From Nocardia sp. CDC159 (lineage in GTDB: Bacteria; Actinomycetota; Actinomycetes; Mycobacteriales; Mycobacteriaceae), in assembly GCF_023740735.1 (NCBI RefSeq), contig NZ_JAMRXH010000001.1, positions 682,001-746,000 of the forward strand: a DNA stretch of 64,000 nt, in the 5' to 3' direction. How positions within the stretch are numbered: the first letter of the stretch is position 1; every line of letters starts with the position of its first letter. A model generated the notes under the pieces. It worked only from the letters and a program-made list of their open reading frames with translations. It was not told the DNA's origin and searched no databases. The position numbers and the translations under genes were made by a program. This document shows positions 1-11,995 of this stretch, piece after piece.

Positions 1-1397
1 ATGTCGCGGTCGTCTCGCGCGGGCTGCGCACCGCGGTACCCGAATTACTCTCGGCCGCCGTGCTCGTGGGCGTCGCCGTCGCGAGCATGTTCGGGCTGGA
101 CTGGCGGCTCGGCCTGGCCGGTGCGGTGGCGCTGCCCGCGTACGCGCTGGCGCTGCGCTGGTATCTGCCGCGGTCCGCGCCGCTGTATCGCGCGCAGCGC
201 GAGGCCCAGGGCGATCGGGCCGATGTGCTCATCGGCGGGCTGGACGGCATCGACACCATCCGCGCCTACGGTTTGGAGCGGCAGTACCGCGGCCGGGTGA
301 CCGAACAGTCGCTGCGGGTGCGCGATCTGGGCATCCGCAGCTTCCACCTGTTCGGCCGATTCGTCGGGCGGGAGAACCGCGCCGAGCTCATCGGGCTGGC
401 GGCCGTTTTGACGACCGGATTCGCGCTCACCAAGGCGGGCATGGTCACCCTCGGCGCGGCCGCGGCCGCCCCGCTGCTGTTCCATCGGCTGTTCAATCCG
501 CTGGGCATGATCATGTACTGCTTCGACGAGGCGCAAAAGTCCGGCGCCAGCCTGACCCGGCTGGTCGGTGTGCTCGCCGAACCGAGTGACCGGCGGCTGG
601 TGCGCAGCACCGCGGCCGCGTCCGCGCCCGCCACCGCGCTGCGGGTGGCGCTGCGCGGGGTGCGCTACCGCTATGCCGGCAGCGACACCGACGCCGTGCG
701 CGGCATCGATCTCGATATTGCGGCCGGTGCCACCGTGGCACTGGTCGGGGCAAGCGGCGCGGGCAAGTCGACGCTGGCGGCGCTGGTCGCCGGCGTGCTC
801 GCCCCGAATCAGGGCCGAATCAGCCTGGGCGACACCGATATCGGCGAACTCGACGAGGCCGGTGTCCGCGAGCGTGTCGCCCTGTCGACGCAACAGACCC
901 ACGTCTTCGCCGGGACCCTGGCGGCGGATCTGCGGCTGGCGGCGCCCGACGCCGAGGACGACGAACTGCGCGCCGCGCTGGCGGCGGCCGGGGCCGCGGA
1001 CTGGGTGGCCGACCTCCCCGACGGACTCGACACCCGGATCGGCGCGGGCGGGCTCTACCTCGATCCCACCCGGGCGGCCCAATTGGCACTGGCCCGAATC
1101 ATTCTCGGCCGCGCACCGGTGGTCGTGCTCGACGAATCGACCGCGGAGGCGGGCAGCCACGGCGCGGCGGCGCTGGAGCAGGCGGCACGCACGGCCTGCG
1201 CCGGGCGCACGGCCCTGCTGGTCGCGCATCGGCTGACCCAGGCGGTGACCGCCGATCTGGTCGCGGTCATGGACGCGGGGCAGATCGTCGAAATCGGCAC
1301 GCACGACGAATTGCGCCGCGCCGGTGGACATTACGCACGGCTCTGGGCGGCCTGGAGCCAGGACCACAGCGCCGCGGCGGCCCACCGCGTGCACTGA
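1..1397 (+). CDS. cchG: ABC exporter half-transporter (membrane domain + ATPase), 5'-truncated; coelichelin-type exporter CchG
   Basis: The reading frame is already open at base 3, so the N-terminus lies outside the window. What remains is the end of an ABC type-1 exporter membrane domain (hydrophobic segments up to about base 530) and a complete nucleotide-binding domain. Walker A is canonical (GASGAGKST, near base 750), as is Walker B (VVVLDEST, near base 1125), but the LSGGQ signature is replaced by [14 protein letters not shown]. The partner gene after the NRPS has the opposite defects, so the two probably form a heterodimer with one working ATP site. The stop lies 50 bp before the NRPS start, which suggests one operon. 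By position and family it corresponds to cchG, one of two exporters flanking the coelichelin NRPS in Streptomyces. Export of the siderophore is inferred from this context. Confidence 0.85.
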   Translation, partial: VAVVSRGLRTAVPELLSAAVLVGVAVASMFGLDWRLGLAGAVALPAYALALRWYLPRSAPLYRAQREAQGDRADVLIGGLDGIDTIRAYGLERQYRGRVTEQSLRVRDLGIRSFHLFGRFVGRENRAELIGLAAVLTTGFALTKAGMVTLGAAAAAPLLFHRLFNPLGMIMYCFDEAQKSGASLTRLVGVLAEPSDRRLVRSTAAASAPATALRVALRGVRYRYAGSDTDAVRGIDLDIAAGATVALVGASGAGKSTLAALVAGVLAPNQGRISLGDTDIGELDEAGVRERVALSTQQTHVFAGTLAADLRLAAPDAEDDELRAALAAAGAADWVADLPDGLDTRIGAGGLYLDPTRAAQLALARIILGRAPVVVLDESTAEAGSHGAAALEQAARTACAGRTALLVAHRLTQAVTADLVAVMDAGQIVEIGTHDELRRAGGHYARLWAAWSQDHSAAAAHRVH

Positions 1398-1447
1398 CGG
1401 CCGCCACCCGATCTTCCCGGCATTCACAGATTTCAGGAGTACTTCCC

Positions 1448-4400
1448 GTGGCAGCAGCGCCCACCCGACCCATCACCCCCGTCGGCGACTACCCGCCCAG
1501 CGCGTGGAACGACACCGATACCTCCGGCCCGCGGCCGAATGTCATTGTGCGCTTCCGGGATCAGGCTCGGCGCGATCCCGCCGCACCAGCCGTCGTCGAC
1601 GGGCCGCGCACGATCGATTACCGCACCGCGCTCGACCTGTCCAACCAGTTGGCGCATGCGCTGCGCGCGCGGGGGCTGGGCCGCGGCGGGGTCGTCGGCA
1701 TCTCGATGGAGCGCTCGGCCGGTGCCGTCCTGGCCATGCTGGCCACGCTGCAGGCCGGTTGCGCCTTCGTGCCGCTGGATCCGAAATGGCCCGCCCAGCG
1801 CCGCGCCGCGGTGATCGCCGATGCCGCCGTCGCGGTCCAGTTCGCCGCGCCCGGCTCGGCCGCGGTCGATCCGGCGGAGCACGAACCCGAGGTCCTCACC
1901 ATCGATCTCGACAACTGGGGCTATGACGAATACCCCTGCGCCCCCGTGGAATGCGATCCGCACGGCGACGAGATCGCCTACATCCTGTTCACCTCCGGCA
2001 CCACGGGCCGCCCGAAGGGCGCCATGATCCGGCACGAGCCGCTGGCCGACCGCCTGCTGTGGCAGGCCGGTGGGATCATGCCGTTCGGGGCCGACGACGC
2101 GGCATTGTTCAAGGCGCCGTTGACGTTCGACATGTCGGTCAACGAGGTGCTGCTGCCGCTGATCGCGGGCGGGCGGGTGGTGGTGGCCCGGCCCGGCGGT
2201 GAGCGCGATCCCGACTATCTGCTCGACACCATCGCCACGCACCGGGTCACCTTCGTCGACTTCGTCCCGTCGATGCTGGATGTCCTACTCGAGATCGCCG
2301 AGGGCACCGACCGGCTCGAGAGCCTGCGGCATGTGTGGTGCGGCGGTGAGGCGCTGACGCCCGAGCTGTATCTGCGCTTCCGCAAACAGCTCGACGCGCC
2401 GATGTACCACGGCTACGGGCCGACCGAGGCCACGATCGCGGTGTCGCACATCGTGTATCGCGGCGACGACAAGCGCACCTCGACCTCGATCGGATTCCCG
2501 AATCCGAACACCCGCTTCCACGTGCTCGACGAGGCGCTGCGCCCGGTTCCGGTCGGGGCGGCCGGAGAGCTCTACATCGGCGGCCTGCCGCTGGCCCGCG
2601 GCTATGTCGCCGCACCGGGTATCACCGCGCAGCGTTTCGTGGCGAATCCGTTCGACGACAGCGGATCCCGGCTCTATCGCACCGGGGATCTGGTCCGGCA
2701 CCGCCCGGACGGTTCGCTGGACTTCCTCGGCCGGGTCGATTTCCAGGTGAAGATCCGCGGCATCCGGCTGGAGCTCGAGGAGGTCGCCACCGCATTGACC
2801 GCCCATCCGGCGGTGCGGCACAGCTGTGTGATCGACCGGCGCAACGCACACGGCGGAATCCAGTTGGTGGCCTATGTCATTCCCGCACCCGGGCATACCG
2901 AACTGCGACCCAAGCAGGTGCGCGACTGGGCCACCGGCAATCTGCCCGACCATATGGTGCCCGCGCAGGTCGTGGTGCTGGACTCGTTCCCGCTCGCGGC
3001 CAACGGCAAGGTCGACCGGAAGGCCCTGCCCGAACCGGAGATCGAGCCCGCCGCACCGGTGGATGTGTCCGGTACGGCGACCGAGCGCGCGATCGCCGAT
3101 GCCGTCGCCCGGGTGCTCGGACTTCCCGCCGCCGGAATCGACCAGGACTTCTTCGAACTCGGCGGCGACAGCATCATCGCCATCGCGCTGATCGCCCAGC
3201 TGCGCCGCGCGGGTCTGGCGGTGACCTCGACCGATGTCTTCGCCCACCGCACCCCGCGCCGCCTCGCGGCCGTCGCGACCTCCACTCGGCGGGCGATCGA
3301 TACCGCGGATATCCCCGTGGGGCCGATCGGCGGCCTGCCGATCCTGCGCTGGTTCGGCGAAATCACCGATGCCATCGACGGATTCATCCAATCCGTCGTC
3401 GTCGGCACGCCCGACGATCTCACGCCGGAAGCACTCGATACGCTCACCACCGCGCTGCTCGGGACCCATCCGGCCTTGCGCGCCAGGCTTGTTCGCGGGC
3501 GGTCGTGGAGTTTCGATATCCCCGAAGAGGTCTCGACGCGCCGCGCGTGGACGATCAGCGACGCCCCCGTGGCCGACTGCGTCGCCGCCGCGACCGCCGA
3601 ACTGGACCCGGACAGCGGCATCATGTTCCGCGCGGTGTGGCGGCGCGCCGACCGGCAACTCGTGCTGGTCGCCCACCACATCGCGGTGGACGGCGTGTCC
3701 TGGCAGATCATCCTGGACGATCTGGCGCTCGGCGCCGACCAGCTGCGCCGCGGGGAAGCGGTGCGCCTGCCCGCCGAGGGCACCTCGCTGCGCCGGTGGA
3801 CCGAGCTCCTCGAACGCGCCACCCGCGAAGACGACTGGGCCGCCACCGATTCCACTAGCGCCGCACCCGAGGCGGAGGCATGGATCGGCGGCCGCCCACT
3901 CGGCCCGGAGGATACCGTCGCCGCCGAGCGCAGCCTGGTCGTCACGCTCGACCCGGACGCGACCGCGCGCGTGCTCATCCACCTGCCCGCGGCCTTCCAC
4001 ACCACGCCCACGCCCGTACTCGTCACCGCGCTCGCGGTGGCGCTGGCCCGCTGGCACGATGAGCCGGCGCGGACCCGCCTGCGGCTGCATCTGGAGGGGC
4101 ACGGCCGGGAGAGCCGCTTCGTCGCCGGGCCCGATCGCCCGGAACCGGATCTGTCGCGCACGGTGGGCTGGTTCACCACGCTGTGTCCGGTGCTCGTCGA
4201 CCCCGGCACCCAGGCGACGGCCGATCTGGCCACCGCCCTGATGGCCGTGAAGGAACAGCTGGCCGCGGTGCCCCGCAACGGCCTGTCCCACGGTGCGTTG
4301 CGCTATTACGCCGACGAGCCGGTCCGCGACGACGCGATCCCGCAGGTGCTGTTCAACTATCTGGGCCGCTACGGCAGTTCCGCCGATACCGGCCTGGCCT

Positions 4401-7400
4401 GGCGGCTCGTCGGTTCCAGCGGACAGCTCGGGGAGCGCCGCGATCCCGCCATGCGTTTGCCGCACGCGCTGGAATTCAATTCGATCGCCGAACCGGGCGA
4501 CTCCGGTGCCATCGAACTCGCCACCACCATCTCCTGGCCCGCGGATCTGCTCAGCACCGAGCAGGTGAACGAACTCGGCAGGCTCTATCTCGAAGTGCTC
4601 GGCGAACTCGCGCGAGTCGAGGGCGGCGGCCACACCCCCAGCGATTTCCCGTTGGTCGCGTTGAACCAGGAACAGATCGACCGGCTCGAGCAGCCCGGAC
4701 TGCGCGAGATCCTGCCGCTCACCCCGCTGCAGCAGGGCCTGTACTTCCACGCCGTATACAGCGACGAATCCGCGGACAGCTATGTCGAGCAATCGATCCT
4801 CGAAATCGAGGGCGCACTCGATCCGGCCCGGCTGCGCGCGGCCGCGGCCCGGCTGTGCTCGCTGCATCCGCATCTGGCGGCCCGCTTCATCGCGGTGTCC
4901 GACGGTCTGGTCGTGTCGGTGATTCCCGAGAGCGCCGCGCCCGCGGTCGAATCGATCGACGCCACCGCGCTCGACGACGAGGCCGTGCGGGCGTTGATCG
5001 AGGCCGATCGGACCCGCGGATTCGATCCCGCGATCGGTCCGCTGCTGCGGTATCTGCTGATCGATCGCGGAGCCGGACGCCAGCGGCTGGTGCTGACCAT
5101 TCACCACCTCGTCGCCGACGGCTGGTCGGCGCAGCCGCTGCTGACGGATCTGCTGACCGAATACCGGCAGCCGGGGGCCGCGCGCACACGCGGCGACTTC
5201 GCCGACTACGTCCGCTGGCTCACCGAACGCGACGACGCCGCGGCCGAGAAGGTGTGGCGTGAGGTGCTGGCCGACGCCAGGCCGACACTGCTGGCGGGCG
5301 GGATGGAACCGGCCCGCCGCTTCGCCGAACATCTGGTGGAGGCCGATCCCGATATCGACAGCGCGCTGCGCGAGGCGGGCGTCACGCTGAGTACCGCGGT
5401 GCACGCCGCCTGGGCCATGGCGCTCGGGCGCGTAGTGGATCGGCGTGATGTGCTGTTCGGCTCGACCGTCTCGGGCCGCGATGCCGAGGTGCCCGGTATC
5501 GAGGACATGGTCGGCATGTTCATCAATACGATTCCGGTGCGGGTGCGGTGGGACGAAACAAACACCGGCGCGGAAGTACTCGCGCAGGTCGCCGGGCAGC
5601 AGGAGGCGGTGCGTGCGTATCAGCACATGTCGCTGTCGCGGTTGTCGCGGCTGGTGGGCGCCGGGCCGCTGTTCGACACGCTGGTGGTCTTCGACATCGA
5701 TCCCGATATCGGCGCCTTCGCCCATCCGGATGCCGACTTCCGAGTCACCGCCTTCACCGCCGAGGGGGCCGCGGAGTTCCCGCTGACCCTCGTGGTCCTG
5801 CGTCGCGCCGACGGGCGGATCGGATTCCTCGCGATCTACGACACCGGACTGCTGCGCGAGGTGGAGGCGGCCGCGGTCGTGGCGGAGTTCACCGCCGCGC
5901 TGGGTCGCCTGCTCACCGGCCCCGCCCGGCCGCCGCTGGTCGACATCGCGGTCGCCCCGGCCACTTTGGGCGCGCTGTTCGAGACCGCCGCCGCCCGCCA
6001 CGGCACCCGCACCGCGGTGACGCTGCATTGCCTGGACGGCACCGGCGACACCGTGACCTATGCCGAACTCGCCGCCGCCCAACGTGAATTGACCGGCGTG
6101 CTCGCCGCGGCCGGGGTCGGGCCGGAATCCCGTGTCGCCGTGGCGATCCCGCGGTCGGTCGAACAGATCGTCGCCCTGACGGCGGTGGTCGCGGCGGGTG
6201 GGGCGTATGTCCCGCTCGATGTGGCATATCCGGACGCGCGACTGGAATATCTGCTCGCCGACTCCGAACCGGCCGCGGTGCTCGTGACCGCGGAGCTGCG
6301 CGAGCGGGTGGCGGGCCTGATCGACCGGGCGGGCATCGCTACCCGCATCGTCGTCCCCGGCGAACCGGCGCCCACCGCGGCACCGGCCGAGATCACCTGG
6401 GACGCACCGGCATATCTCATGTACACCTCGGGTTCGACGGGTCGGCCCAAGGGTGTGGTCGTCACCCATCGCGCGGTGGTGTCCATGCTCGCCGCCGATC
6501 GTCGCACGGCCCCCTACGGCCCGGACGACGTGTGGATGCAGTTCCACTCCTTTGCCTTCGACGCCGCGGTCTGGGAGATCTGGGGAGCGCTGACCTCGGG
6601 TGGCGCGCTGGTGATTCCGGACTACGCGCTGTCGCGGTCGCCGATCGACTTCCATCGCCTCGTCTGCGACACCGGTGTCACGGTGCTCACCCAGACGCCG
6701 TCCGCGTTCCATCAATTCCTCGACGCGGAGCGCGAGCGGGGCGTGCGCCCGACCGCGCTGCGCCGCGTGGTGCTCGGCGGTGAGGCGCTCATGCCCGCCC
6801 GGCTGCGGGACTGGGCGAGTGAATCGGGCGCACCGGAACTGATCAACGTCTACGGGCCGACCGAGACCACCGAACATGTCACCTACCGCCCGCTGGCCGC
6901 GGACGACCTCGCCGACGACCGCACCAGCCCGATCGGACGCGCGCTGCCCGGAGTTCGCGTGCACCTGCTCGACGATGGGCTGCGGCCCGTCGCGGTCGGC
7001 CAGGTGGGCACGATCTACCTCGCCGGAGACCAGCTGGCGCGCGGCTATCACCGGCGGCCCGGGCTGACCGCGGGGCGCTTCGTGGCGAATCCGTTCGGCC
7101 CCGGCGGTTCTCGGATGTACTGCACCGGCGATGCCGCGCGGCTGCTGCCCGGCGGCGGGCTGGCCTACGCCGGGCGGGTCGACGATCAGATGAAGGTGCG
7201 TGGTTTCCGGATCGAACCGGGCGAGATCGAGTTGGTGCTGCGCGAGCTGGCGGGGGTGCGCGATGTCGCGGTCACCGCGGACCACGAATCCGACTGTCTG
7301 GTGGCACATATCGTCGGCGACGCACCCGCCGATCTCACCGAACTGCTCGCCGCACAGCTGCCCGCACATCTGATTCCCCAGCGCGTGGTCTCACACGGGG

Positions 7401-10400
7401 CACTGCCCCTCACCGTCAATGGCAAGCTCGATCGGCGAGCGTTGGAGCACGCTGTGCCCCAGACGGTTCCGCCGCAGCAGGGTCGTCCCACACCCGACGC
7501 CCCTGCGACCGTGGCGGTGCTGACCGCGGAATTCGCCGCCGTGCTGAACGGCGCGCAGGTCGACGCCGACACCGACTTCTTCCGGGCGGGCGGCGACAGC
7601 ATCATCGCCATCGCCCTGGTGAATCGCGCGCGGGCCCGCGGGCTGACCTTCCTGCCGCGCGATGTGTTCCACGCCCGCACCCCGAGAGCGTTGGCGGCAC
7701 TGGCGGTTTCCGATGCGGCACCGACCGCGCCCGCCACCGAGCCCTCCGACGGGCCGGTCGCGCTCACGCCGATCATCCTGCGCCAGCGCGATATCGGCGA
7801 CCTCCCCGCCGGATTCGCCCAGGCGCGGGTCGTGCCGGTGCCGCCCGGCACCACCCGGGCGAGACTGGACCGCGCGGTGACCGAGATCGTCGCGGCGCAC
7901 CCCATGCTGCGCGCCCGGCTCGTGGCCGACGAGCGCATCTGGCGGCTGGAAACCCTCCCGCCACACGGGATCACCGTGACACCGGTCGTGGGGCACGACA
8001 CCGCCGCCGCGGCGCGCGAGGCCGCCCGGCGACTCGATCCGGCGACCGGCGAGCTCATCGTGTTCACCTGGCTCCCCGACCGCGACGCCCTGGTCGTGGT
8101 GGCGCACCACCTGGTAGTGGACGCGATCTCGTGGGTGATCCTGCTGCACGATCTGGACACCGCGCTGTCCGGTGGCAACCTCCCGCCCGCCACCACCGCG
8201 TACCGCGAATTCGCCGCGGCCCTGGTCCGGCGCGCGCACGACGGCTCCGCGACCGGTTCGCTGCGGCGCTACCTCGACGTACTCACCGCTCCCCCGCTGG
8301 TCGCCGACCTCACCGGTCGCCGCATCCGTATCGCCGTCCTGGAACCGGAGGCGACGGCCCGGCTCGTCCGCCAGGTCGGCGACGACCTGGACGCCACCTC
8401 GATGGTCGTGGGCGCGCTGCGGGTCGCGCTGACCGCCACGCAGCCGCGGCCGTCGGATCTGGTGGTGGAACTCGAGCGGCACGGCCGGGTGCCGCAGGCC
8501 CCCGGGCACGACTACGCCCGCACCGTCGGCTGGTTCACCGCGATCGCCCCGCTGCGCCTGCCGCCCGCCACCGATCCGGTGGCCGCCGCCGCACAGGTGT
8601 CGGCGAACCTACCGAGCGAGGCGCACCACGTCGACTACGGCACCCTGCGCTACCTCGACCCGCAGGCCGCGCCGCTGCTGCGGGAGCTGCCCGCGCCGCA
8701 GATCCTGGTGAACTACCTCGGCCGCGCCACCGAGGACGCCGCGATCGCCCTCGACGATCCGCTGCCGCCGCCGTACGCGATCGAACTCAATGCCTGGATC
8801 GACGCCGCTGGTCGGCTGCGCGGTGAATTCGCCCTGGCCGACGCGGTTCCCGAGACCGTCGTCTCCGGCTGGCAAGCCGCCCTGGAACGCATTGCCGCAC
8901 GGCGTGATTCGAGCGACGGATGGACGCTGCCGCTGTTGGCGCTGCAACGCGGCCTCTACATCCAGTCGGAACTGGCGGCCGCCGCCGAATCCACCGGGGC
9001 CGCGGAGCATTACATCGCGCAGAACTACTTGGAGTTCGATCGGCCGCTATCGCCGGAGACGCTGGCGGACGCCCTGGAGACGGTCATCGCCCGCCATCCC
9101 GCGGTCGGCGCGGGATTCGTCGTCGACCCCGACGACACACCCCGACAAGTCTTCGGCCGCGCCGCCCGACCAACGGTGGCGGTGGTCGACCTCACCCACG
9201 CCGCCGATCCGGCATCCGAGATCGAGGCGATCTGCCGCGCCGATCGCGCCCGGCCGTTCGCCCTGAACGAGCCGCCGCTGATCCGGCTCACCGTGCTGCG
9301 CCTGCCCGGGGGCCACGACGCACTGCTGCTGAGCAACCACCAATTGCTGTGGGACGGGTGGTCGCAGGAGACGGTGCTGCGCGAAATCCTGGCCGCCTAT
9401 GCCGGACATCGGGATGGCAATCCACCGTCGCGGTTGCCCGCCGAACCGGCCATCGGCCCCGTGATCCAGGCCGCCGCGAAGCTGGATACGACCGCGGCAC
9501 AGCGGTTCTGGTCGGATCATCTGGCCGTTCTCACGGCTCCCACGCTGCTGGCCGATCCGGCCACGCCGCAGCTGGCGCCCCGGCAGGTGCGGCGCACCCT
9601 GTCGGCGGCGGACGCCCAGCGCCTGCGGGGGGCGACACGACGGCACGGTGTCACTCTCAACACCGTGTTCACCGCGGCGCTGGGGCTGCTGCTGGGCGCG
9701 CGGACCGGTCAGGACGACGTGGTCTTCGGCATTACGGTCTCCGGTCGCGACGGTTCCGCCCTGGGACTCGGTGATCTGTCCGGAGTCGTTGGCGCGCTGC
9801 TCAATTCGGTGCCGATGCGGGTCCGGGCGCGACCGACGCTCGGTGTCTCGGATTTCCTGTCCACCGTGCAGGCGGAGCGGACCGCGGCCATGCCGCACGA
9901 ACATCTGGGTCTCGGCGAGATCCAGCGCGGCACCGGCCATCCCGCGCTGTTCGACAACCTGTTCGTCCTGCAGAACTTCCTCGACGAGCGGTCCTACGCC
10001 GAGTTGTACGACCGGCACGGCATCGTCGCCGCGCGGTTCGACGATTCGACGCACTACCCCTACACCTGGGTGGTCACCCCGGGCGAGCGGATCACGGTCA
10101 AACTCGAATGCCGCGTCGAATCACACGCGCCGGACGAGCTTCTCGACGACTACATCCGGCTCGTACTCGCCCTGGCCGAGGCCGACACCGCGCTGGGCGC
10201 ACTGCCCCGGCGCGGACCCGCCCCGTCCCGCGCGGAGGTGCGGCCGATCGGCACGGACACGGTCGTGGACGAATTCGATCGGGCGGCGCTGGCCTACCCG
10301 GATCGGACCGCGCTGGTCTGCGGCTCGGACCGGCTCAGCTTCGCCGAACTGCGCGAGCGCAGTAGGCGAATCGCGGGCGCGTTGGCGGCCGCGGGTATCG

Positions 10401-11995
10401 GCACGGGCGACCTTGTCGCCCTGGCGATCCCGCGCTCGATCGACACCGTCGCCGCGCTGTTCGCCGTATTGCGCTGCGGCGCGGCCTATCTGCCGCTGGA
10501 ACTCGATCACCCCGATGCCCGGCTGGCGGCGATCCTCGCCGATGCCCGGCCCGCGCTGATGCTCGGCGTCGGCGCGGTCTCGGCCCGGCTGGCCGGATTC
10601 GGCGTCGAGGTGCTCGAGGTGGACCGGCCGCACACCGACGTCGCACCGGTCACCACCTTCGCACCGGACGATCCGGATCGGTTGCGTCAGCTCGCCTATG
10701 TCATCTACACCTCCGGCTCGACCGGCGCGCCCAAGGGCGTGCTCACCGAGCACGTCGGACTCACCAATATGCTCGCCAACCATCGCCGCAAGATCTTCGC
10801 GCCGATCGCGGCGGGCCGGGTGTTCCGGGTGGCGCACACCGTGTCCTTCGCCTTCGACATGTCCTGGGAGGAGCTGCTGTGGCTCGCCGACGGACACGAG
10901 GTGCACATCTGCGACGAGGATCTGCGCCGGGACTCCGCGCGCCTGGCCGCCTACTGCCGCGACGAGTCCATCGATGTCGTCAATGTGACCCCGAGCTACG
11001 CCCGCCAGCTGCTCGACGACGGGCTGCTCGACGACCCCGCCGCGCGGCCCCCGCTGGTGCTGCTCGGCGGTGAGGCGGTCTCACGCGCGCTGTGGACCCG
11101 GCTGGCCGAGACGCCCGGGACGACCGGCTACAACCTCTACGGACCGACCGAATACACGATCAACACCCTCGGCGCGGGCACCGACGAATGCCCGGACCCG
11201 GTGGTCGGGCTGCCCATCGACAACACCACCGGATTCCTGCTCGACACCTGGCTGCGACCGGTGCCCGACGGCATGGCCGGTGAGCTCTACGTCACCGGCG
11301 CGGGCCTGGCCCGCGGCTACCTCGGGCGACCGGACCTGACCGCGGAACGGTTCGTGGCCTGCCCGTTCGAGGGGCCGGGACGGCTGATGTACCGCACCGG
11401 CGACCTGATGCGGCGGCGGCCCGACGGTCACCTGGAATATCTCGGACGCACCGACGCCCAGGTCAAGATTCGCGGCCACCGGGTCGAACCGGGCGAGATC
11501 GAGGCCGCGTTCGCGGCCCATCCCGCGGTCCGGATCGCGACGGTGCTCGCCCGGCCCGGCGACGGCGGAAACCTCCGCCTGGTGGCCTATCTCGGCCTCG
11601 ACGGCGCCGAGCTCACCGAGGTCGTCGCCGCGGTCGCCGCCGATCTGCCCGAACACCTGGTGCCCAGCGAGTACGCCCTGGTCGACGAGCTCCCGCTGAC
11701 GGTCAACGGGAAGATCGACCTCGCCGCGCTGCCGCCGAGCGGGCCGCTGCGCGCGGTCACCGACCGCGAACCCACCCCGGAGGAGGCCATCATGTGCGAA
11801 TTGTTCGCCGAGGCACTGGATCTCGATCCCGAACAGGTAGGGGTGGCCAGCGACTGGTTCGCCCTCGGCGGCCACTCGCTGCCCGCCGTGCGCCTGATCG
11901 GGTTGGTGCGCGCCGAATTCGGGGCCGCCGTCACGATCCGCGACCTGTTCACCGCGCGGACCCCGGAAGCGATGGTGCGCCGTGTCGCCGGATAG
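1448..11995 (+). CDS. cchH: Three-module NRPS, coelichelin synthetase type (A-PCP-E-C-A-PCP-E-C-A-PCP)
   Basis: The protein is 3515 aa and starts at GTG 1448, with CAGGAG 8 bases upstream. Approximate domains are A1 30-535, PCP1 with Ser575, E1 615-1070 (HH743-744), C1 1085-1530 (HH1219-1220), A2 1545-2010, PCP2 with Ser2051, E2 2090-2540 (HH2220-2221), C2 2555-2980, A3 2995-3440 and PCP3 with Ser3477. There is no thioesterase, as in coelichelin synthetase CchH, which shares this domain order. Hand-read A-domain codes are DMNDWGGIAK (A1), DAWTVGVEHK (A2) and DMENLGLINK (A3). The third is identical to the hydroxyornithine code of coelichelin module 3. The first resembles the formyl-hydroxyornithine code DINYWGGIGK, and the second is not clearly Thr. 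C2 has HQ instead of HH in its active-site motif. The product is inferred to be a hydroxamate tripeptide or tetrapeptide siderophore. Ornithine monooxygenase, acyltransferase and MbtH genes are not in view and may lie upstream. Confidence 0.93.
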   Translation: MAAAPTRPITPVGDYPPSAWNDTDTSGPRPNVIVRFRDQARRDPAAPAVVDGPRTIDYRTALDLSNQLAHALRARGLGRGGVVGISMERSAGAVLAMLATLQAGCAFVPLDPKWPAQRRAAVIADAAVAVQFAAPGSAAVDPAEHEPEVLTIDLDNWGYDEYPCAPVECDPHGDEIAYILFTSGTTGRPKGAMIRHEPLADRLLWQAGGIMPFGADDAALFKAPLTFDMSVNEVLLPLIAGGRVVVARPGGERDPDYLLDTIATHRVTFVDFVPSMLDVLLEIAEGTDRLESLRHVWCGGEALTPELYLRFRKQLDAPMYHGYGPTEATIAVSHIVYRGDDKRTSTSIGFPNPNTRFHVLDEALRPVPVGAAGELYIGGLPLARGYVAAPGITAQRFVANPFDDSGSRLYRTGDLVRHRPDGSLDFLGRVDFQVKIRGIRLELEEVATALTAHPAVRHSCVIDRRNAHGGIQLVAYVIPAPGHTELRPKQVRDWATGNLPDHMVPAQVVVLDSFPLAANGKVDRKALPEPEIEPAAPVDVSGTATERAIADAVARVLGLPAAGIDQDFFELGGDSIIAIALIAQLRRAGLAVTSTDVFAHRTPRRLAAVATSTRRAIDTADIPVGPIGGLPILRWFGEITDAIDGFIQSVVVGTPDDLTPEALDTLTTALLGTHPALRARLVRGRSWSFDIPEEVSTRRAWTISDAPVADCVAAATAELDPDSGIMFRAVWRRADRQLVLVAHHIAVDGVSWQIILDDLALGADQLRRGEAVRLPAEGTSLRRWTELLERATREDDWAATDSTSAAPEAEAWIGGRPLGPEDTVAAERSLVVTLDPDATARVLIHLPAAFHTTPTPVLVTALAVALARWHDEPARTRLRLHLEGHGRESRFVAGPDRPEPDLSRTVGWFTTLCPVLVDPGTQATADLATALMAVKEQLAAVPRNGLSHGALRYYADEPVRDDAIPQVLFNYLGRYGSSADTGLAWRLVGSSGQLGERRDPAMRLPHALEFNSIAEPGDSGAIELATTISWPADLLSTEQVNELGRLYLEVLGELARVEGGGHTPSDFPLVALNQEQIDRLEQPGLREILPLTPLQQGLYFHAVYSDESADSYVEQSILEIEGALDPARLRAAAARLCSLHPHLAARFIAVSDGLVVSVIPESAAPAVESIDATALDDEAVRALIEADRTRGFDPAIGPLLRYLLIDRGAGRQRLVLTIHHLVADGWSAQPLLTDLLTEYRQPGAARTRGDFADYVRWLTERDDAAAEKVWREVLADARPTLLAGGMEPARRFAEHLVEADPDIDSALREAGVTLSTAVHAAWAMALGRVVDRRDVLFGSTVSGRDAEVPGIEDMVGMFINTIPVRVRWDETNTGAEVLAQVAGQQEAVRAYQHMSLSRLSRLVGAGPLFDTLVVFDIDPDIGAFAHPDADFRVTAFTAEGAAEFPLTLVVLRRADGRIGFLAIYDTGLLREVEAAAVVAEFTAALGRLLTGPARPPLVDIAVAPATLGALFETAAARHGTRTAVTLHCLDGTGDTVTYAELAAAQRELTGVLAAAGVGPESRVAVAIPRSVEQIVALTAVVAAGGAYVPLDVAYPDARLEYLLADSEPAAVLVTAELRERVAGLIDRAGIATRIVVPGEPAPTAAPAEITWDAPAYLMYTSGSTGRPKGVVVTHRAVVSMLAADRRTAPYGPDDVWMQFHSFAFDAAVWEIWGALTSGGALVIPDYALSRSPIDFHRLVCDTGVTVLTQTPSAFHQFLDAERERGVRPTALRRVVLGGEALMPARLRDWASESGAPELINVYGPTETTEHVTYRPLAADDLADDRTSPIGRALPGVRVHLLDDGLRPVAVGQVGTIYLAGDQLARGYHRRPGLTAGRFVANPFGPGGSRMYCTGDAARLLPGGGLAYAGRVDDQMKVRGFRIEPGEIELVLRELAGVRDVAVTADHESDCLVAHIVGDAPADLTELLAAQLPAHLIPQRVVSHGALPLTVNGKLDRRALEHAVPQTVPPQQGRPTPDAPATVAVLTAEFAAVLNGAQVDADTDFFRAGGDSIIAIALVNRARARGLTFLPRDVFHARTPRALAALAVSDAAPTAPATEPSDGPVALTPIILRQRDIGDLPAGFAQARVVPVPPGTTRARLDRAVTEIVAAHPMLRARLVADERIWRLETLPPHGITVTPVVGHDTAAAAREAARRLDPATGELIVFTWLPDRDALVVVAHHLVVDAISWVILLHDLDTALSGGNLPPATTAYREFAAALVRRAHDGSATGSLRRYLDVLTAPPLVADLTGRRIRIAVLEPEATARLVRQVGDDLDATSMVVGALRVALTATQPRPSDLVVELERHGRVPQAPGHDYARTVGWFTAIAPLRLPPATDPVAAAAQVSANLPSEAHHVDYGTLRYLDPQAAPLLRELPAPQILVNYLGRATEDAAIALDDPLPPPYAIELNAWIDAAGRLRGEFALADAVPETVVSGWQAALERIAARRDSSDGWTLPLLALQRGLYIQSELAAAAESTGAAEHYIAQNYLEFDRPLSPETLADALETVIARHPAVGAGFVVDPDDTPRQVFGRAARPTVAVVDLTHAADPASEIEAICRADRARPFALNEPPLIRLTVLRLPGGHDALLLSNHQLLWDGWSQETVLREILAAYAGHRDGNPPSRLPAEPAIGPVIQAAAKLDTTAAQRFWSDHLAVLTAPTLLADPATPQLAPRQVRRTLSAADAQRLRGATRRHGVTLNTVFTAALGLLLGARTGQDDVVFGITVSGRDGSALGLGDLSGVVGALLNSVPMRVRARPTLGVSDFLSTVQAERTAAMPHEHLGLGEIQRGTGHPALFDNLFVLQNFLDERSYAELYDRHGIVAARFDDSTHYPYTWVVTPGERITVKLECRVESHAPDELLDDYIRLVLALAEADTALGALPRRGPAPSRAEVRPIGTDTVVDEFDRAALAYPDRTALVCGSDRLSFAELRERSRRIAGALAAAGIGTGDLVALAIPRSIDTVAALFAVLRCGAAYLPLELDHPDARLAAILADARPALMLGVGAVSARLAGFGVEVLEVDRPHTDVAPVTTFAPDDPDRLRQLAYVIYTSGSTGAPKGVLTEHVGLTNMLANHRRKIFAPIAAGRVFRVAHTVSFAFDMSWEELLWLADGHEVHICDEDLRRDSARLAAYCRDESIDVVNVTPSYARQLLDDGLLDDPAARPPLVLLGGEAVSRALWTRLAETPGTTGYNLYGPTEYTINTLGAGTDECPDPVVGLPIDNTTGFLLDTWLRPVPDGMAGELYVTGAGLARGYLGRPDLTAERFVACPFEGPGRLMYRTGDLMRRRPDGHLEYLGRTDAQVKIRGHRVEPGEIEAAFAAHPAVRIATVLARPGDGGNLRLVAYLGLDGAELTEVVAAVAADLPEHLVPSEYALVDELPLTVNGKIDLAALPPSGPLRAVTDREPTPEEAIMCELFAEALDLDPEQVGVASDWFALGGHSLPAVRLIGLVRAEFGAAVTIRDLFTARTPEAMVRRVAG

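Noticed and set aside
6414..7200. Assigning Thr or Ser to the second NRPS module.
   Set aside because: The hand-read code DAWTVGVEHK does not match the standard Thr or Ser codes at several key positions.
2285..7369. A minus-strand open frame of 1694 codons across the NRPS gene.
   Set aside because: It is antisense to clear A, PCP, E and C domains; long empty frames opposite genes are normal in GC-rich DNA, and its translation has no domain.
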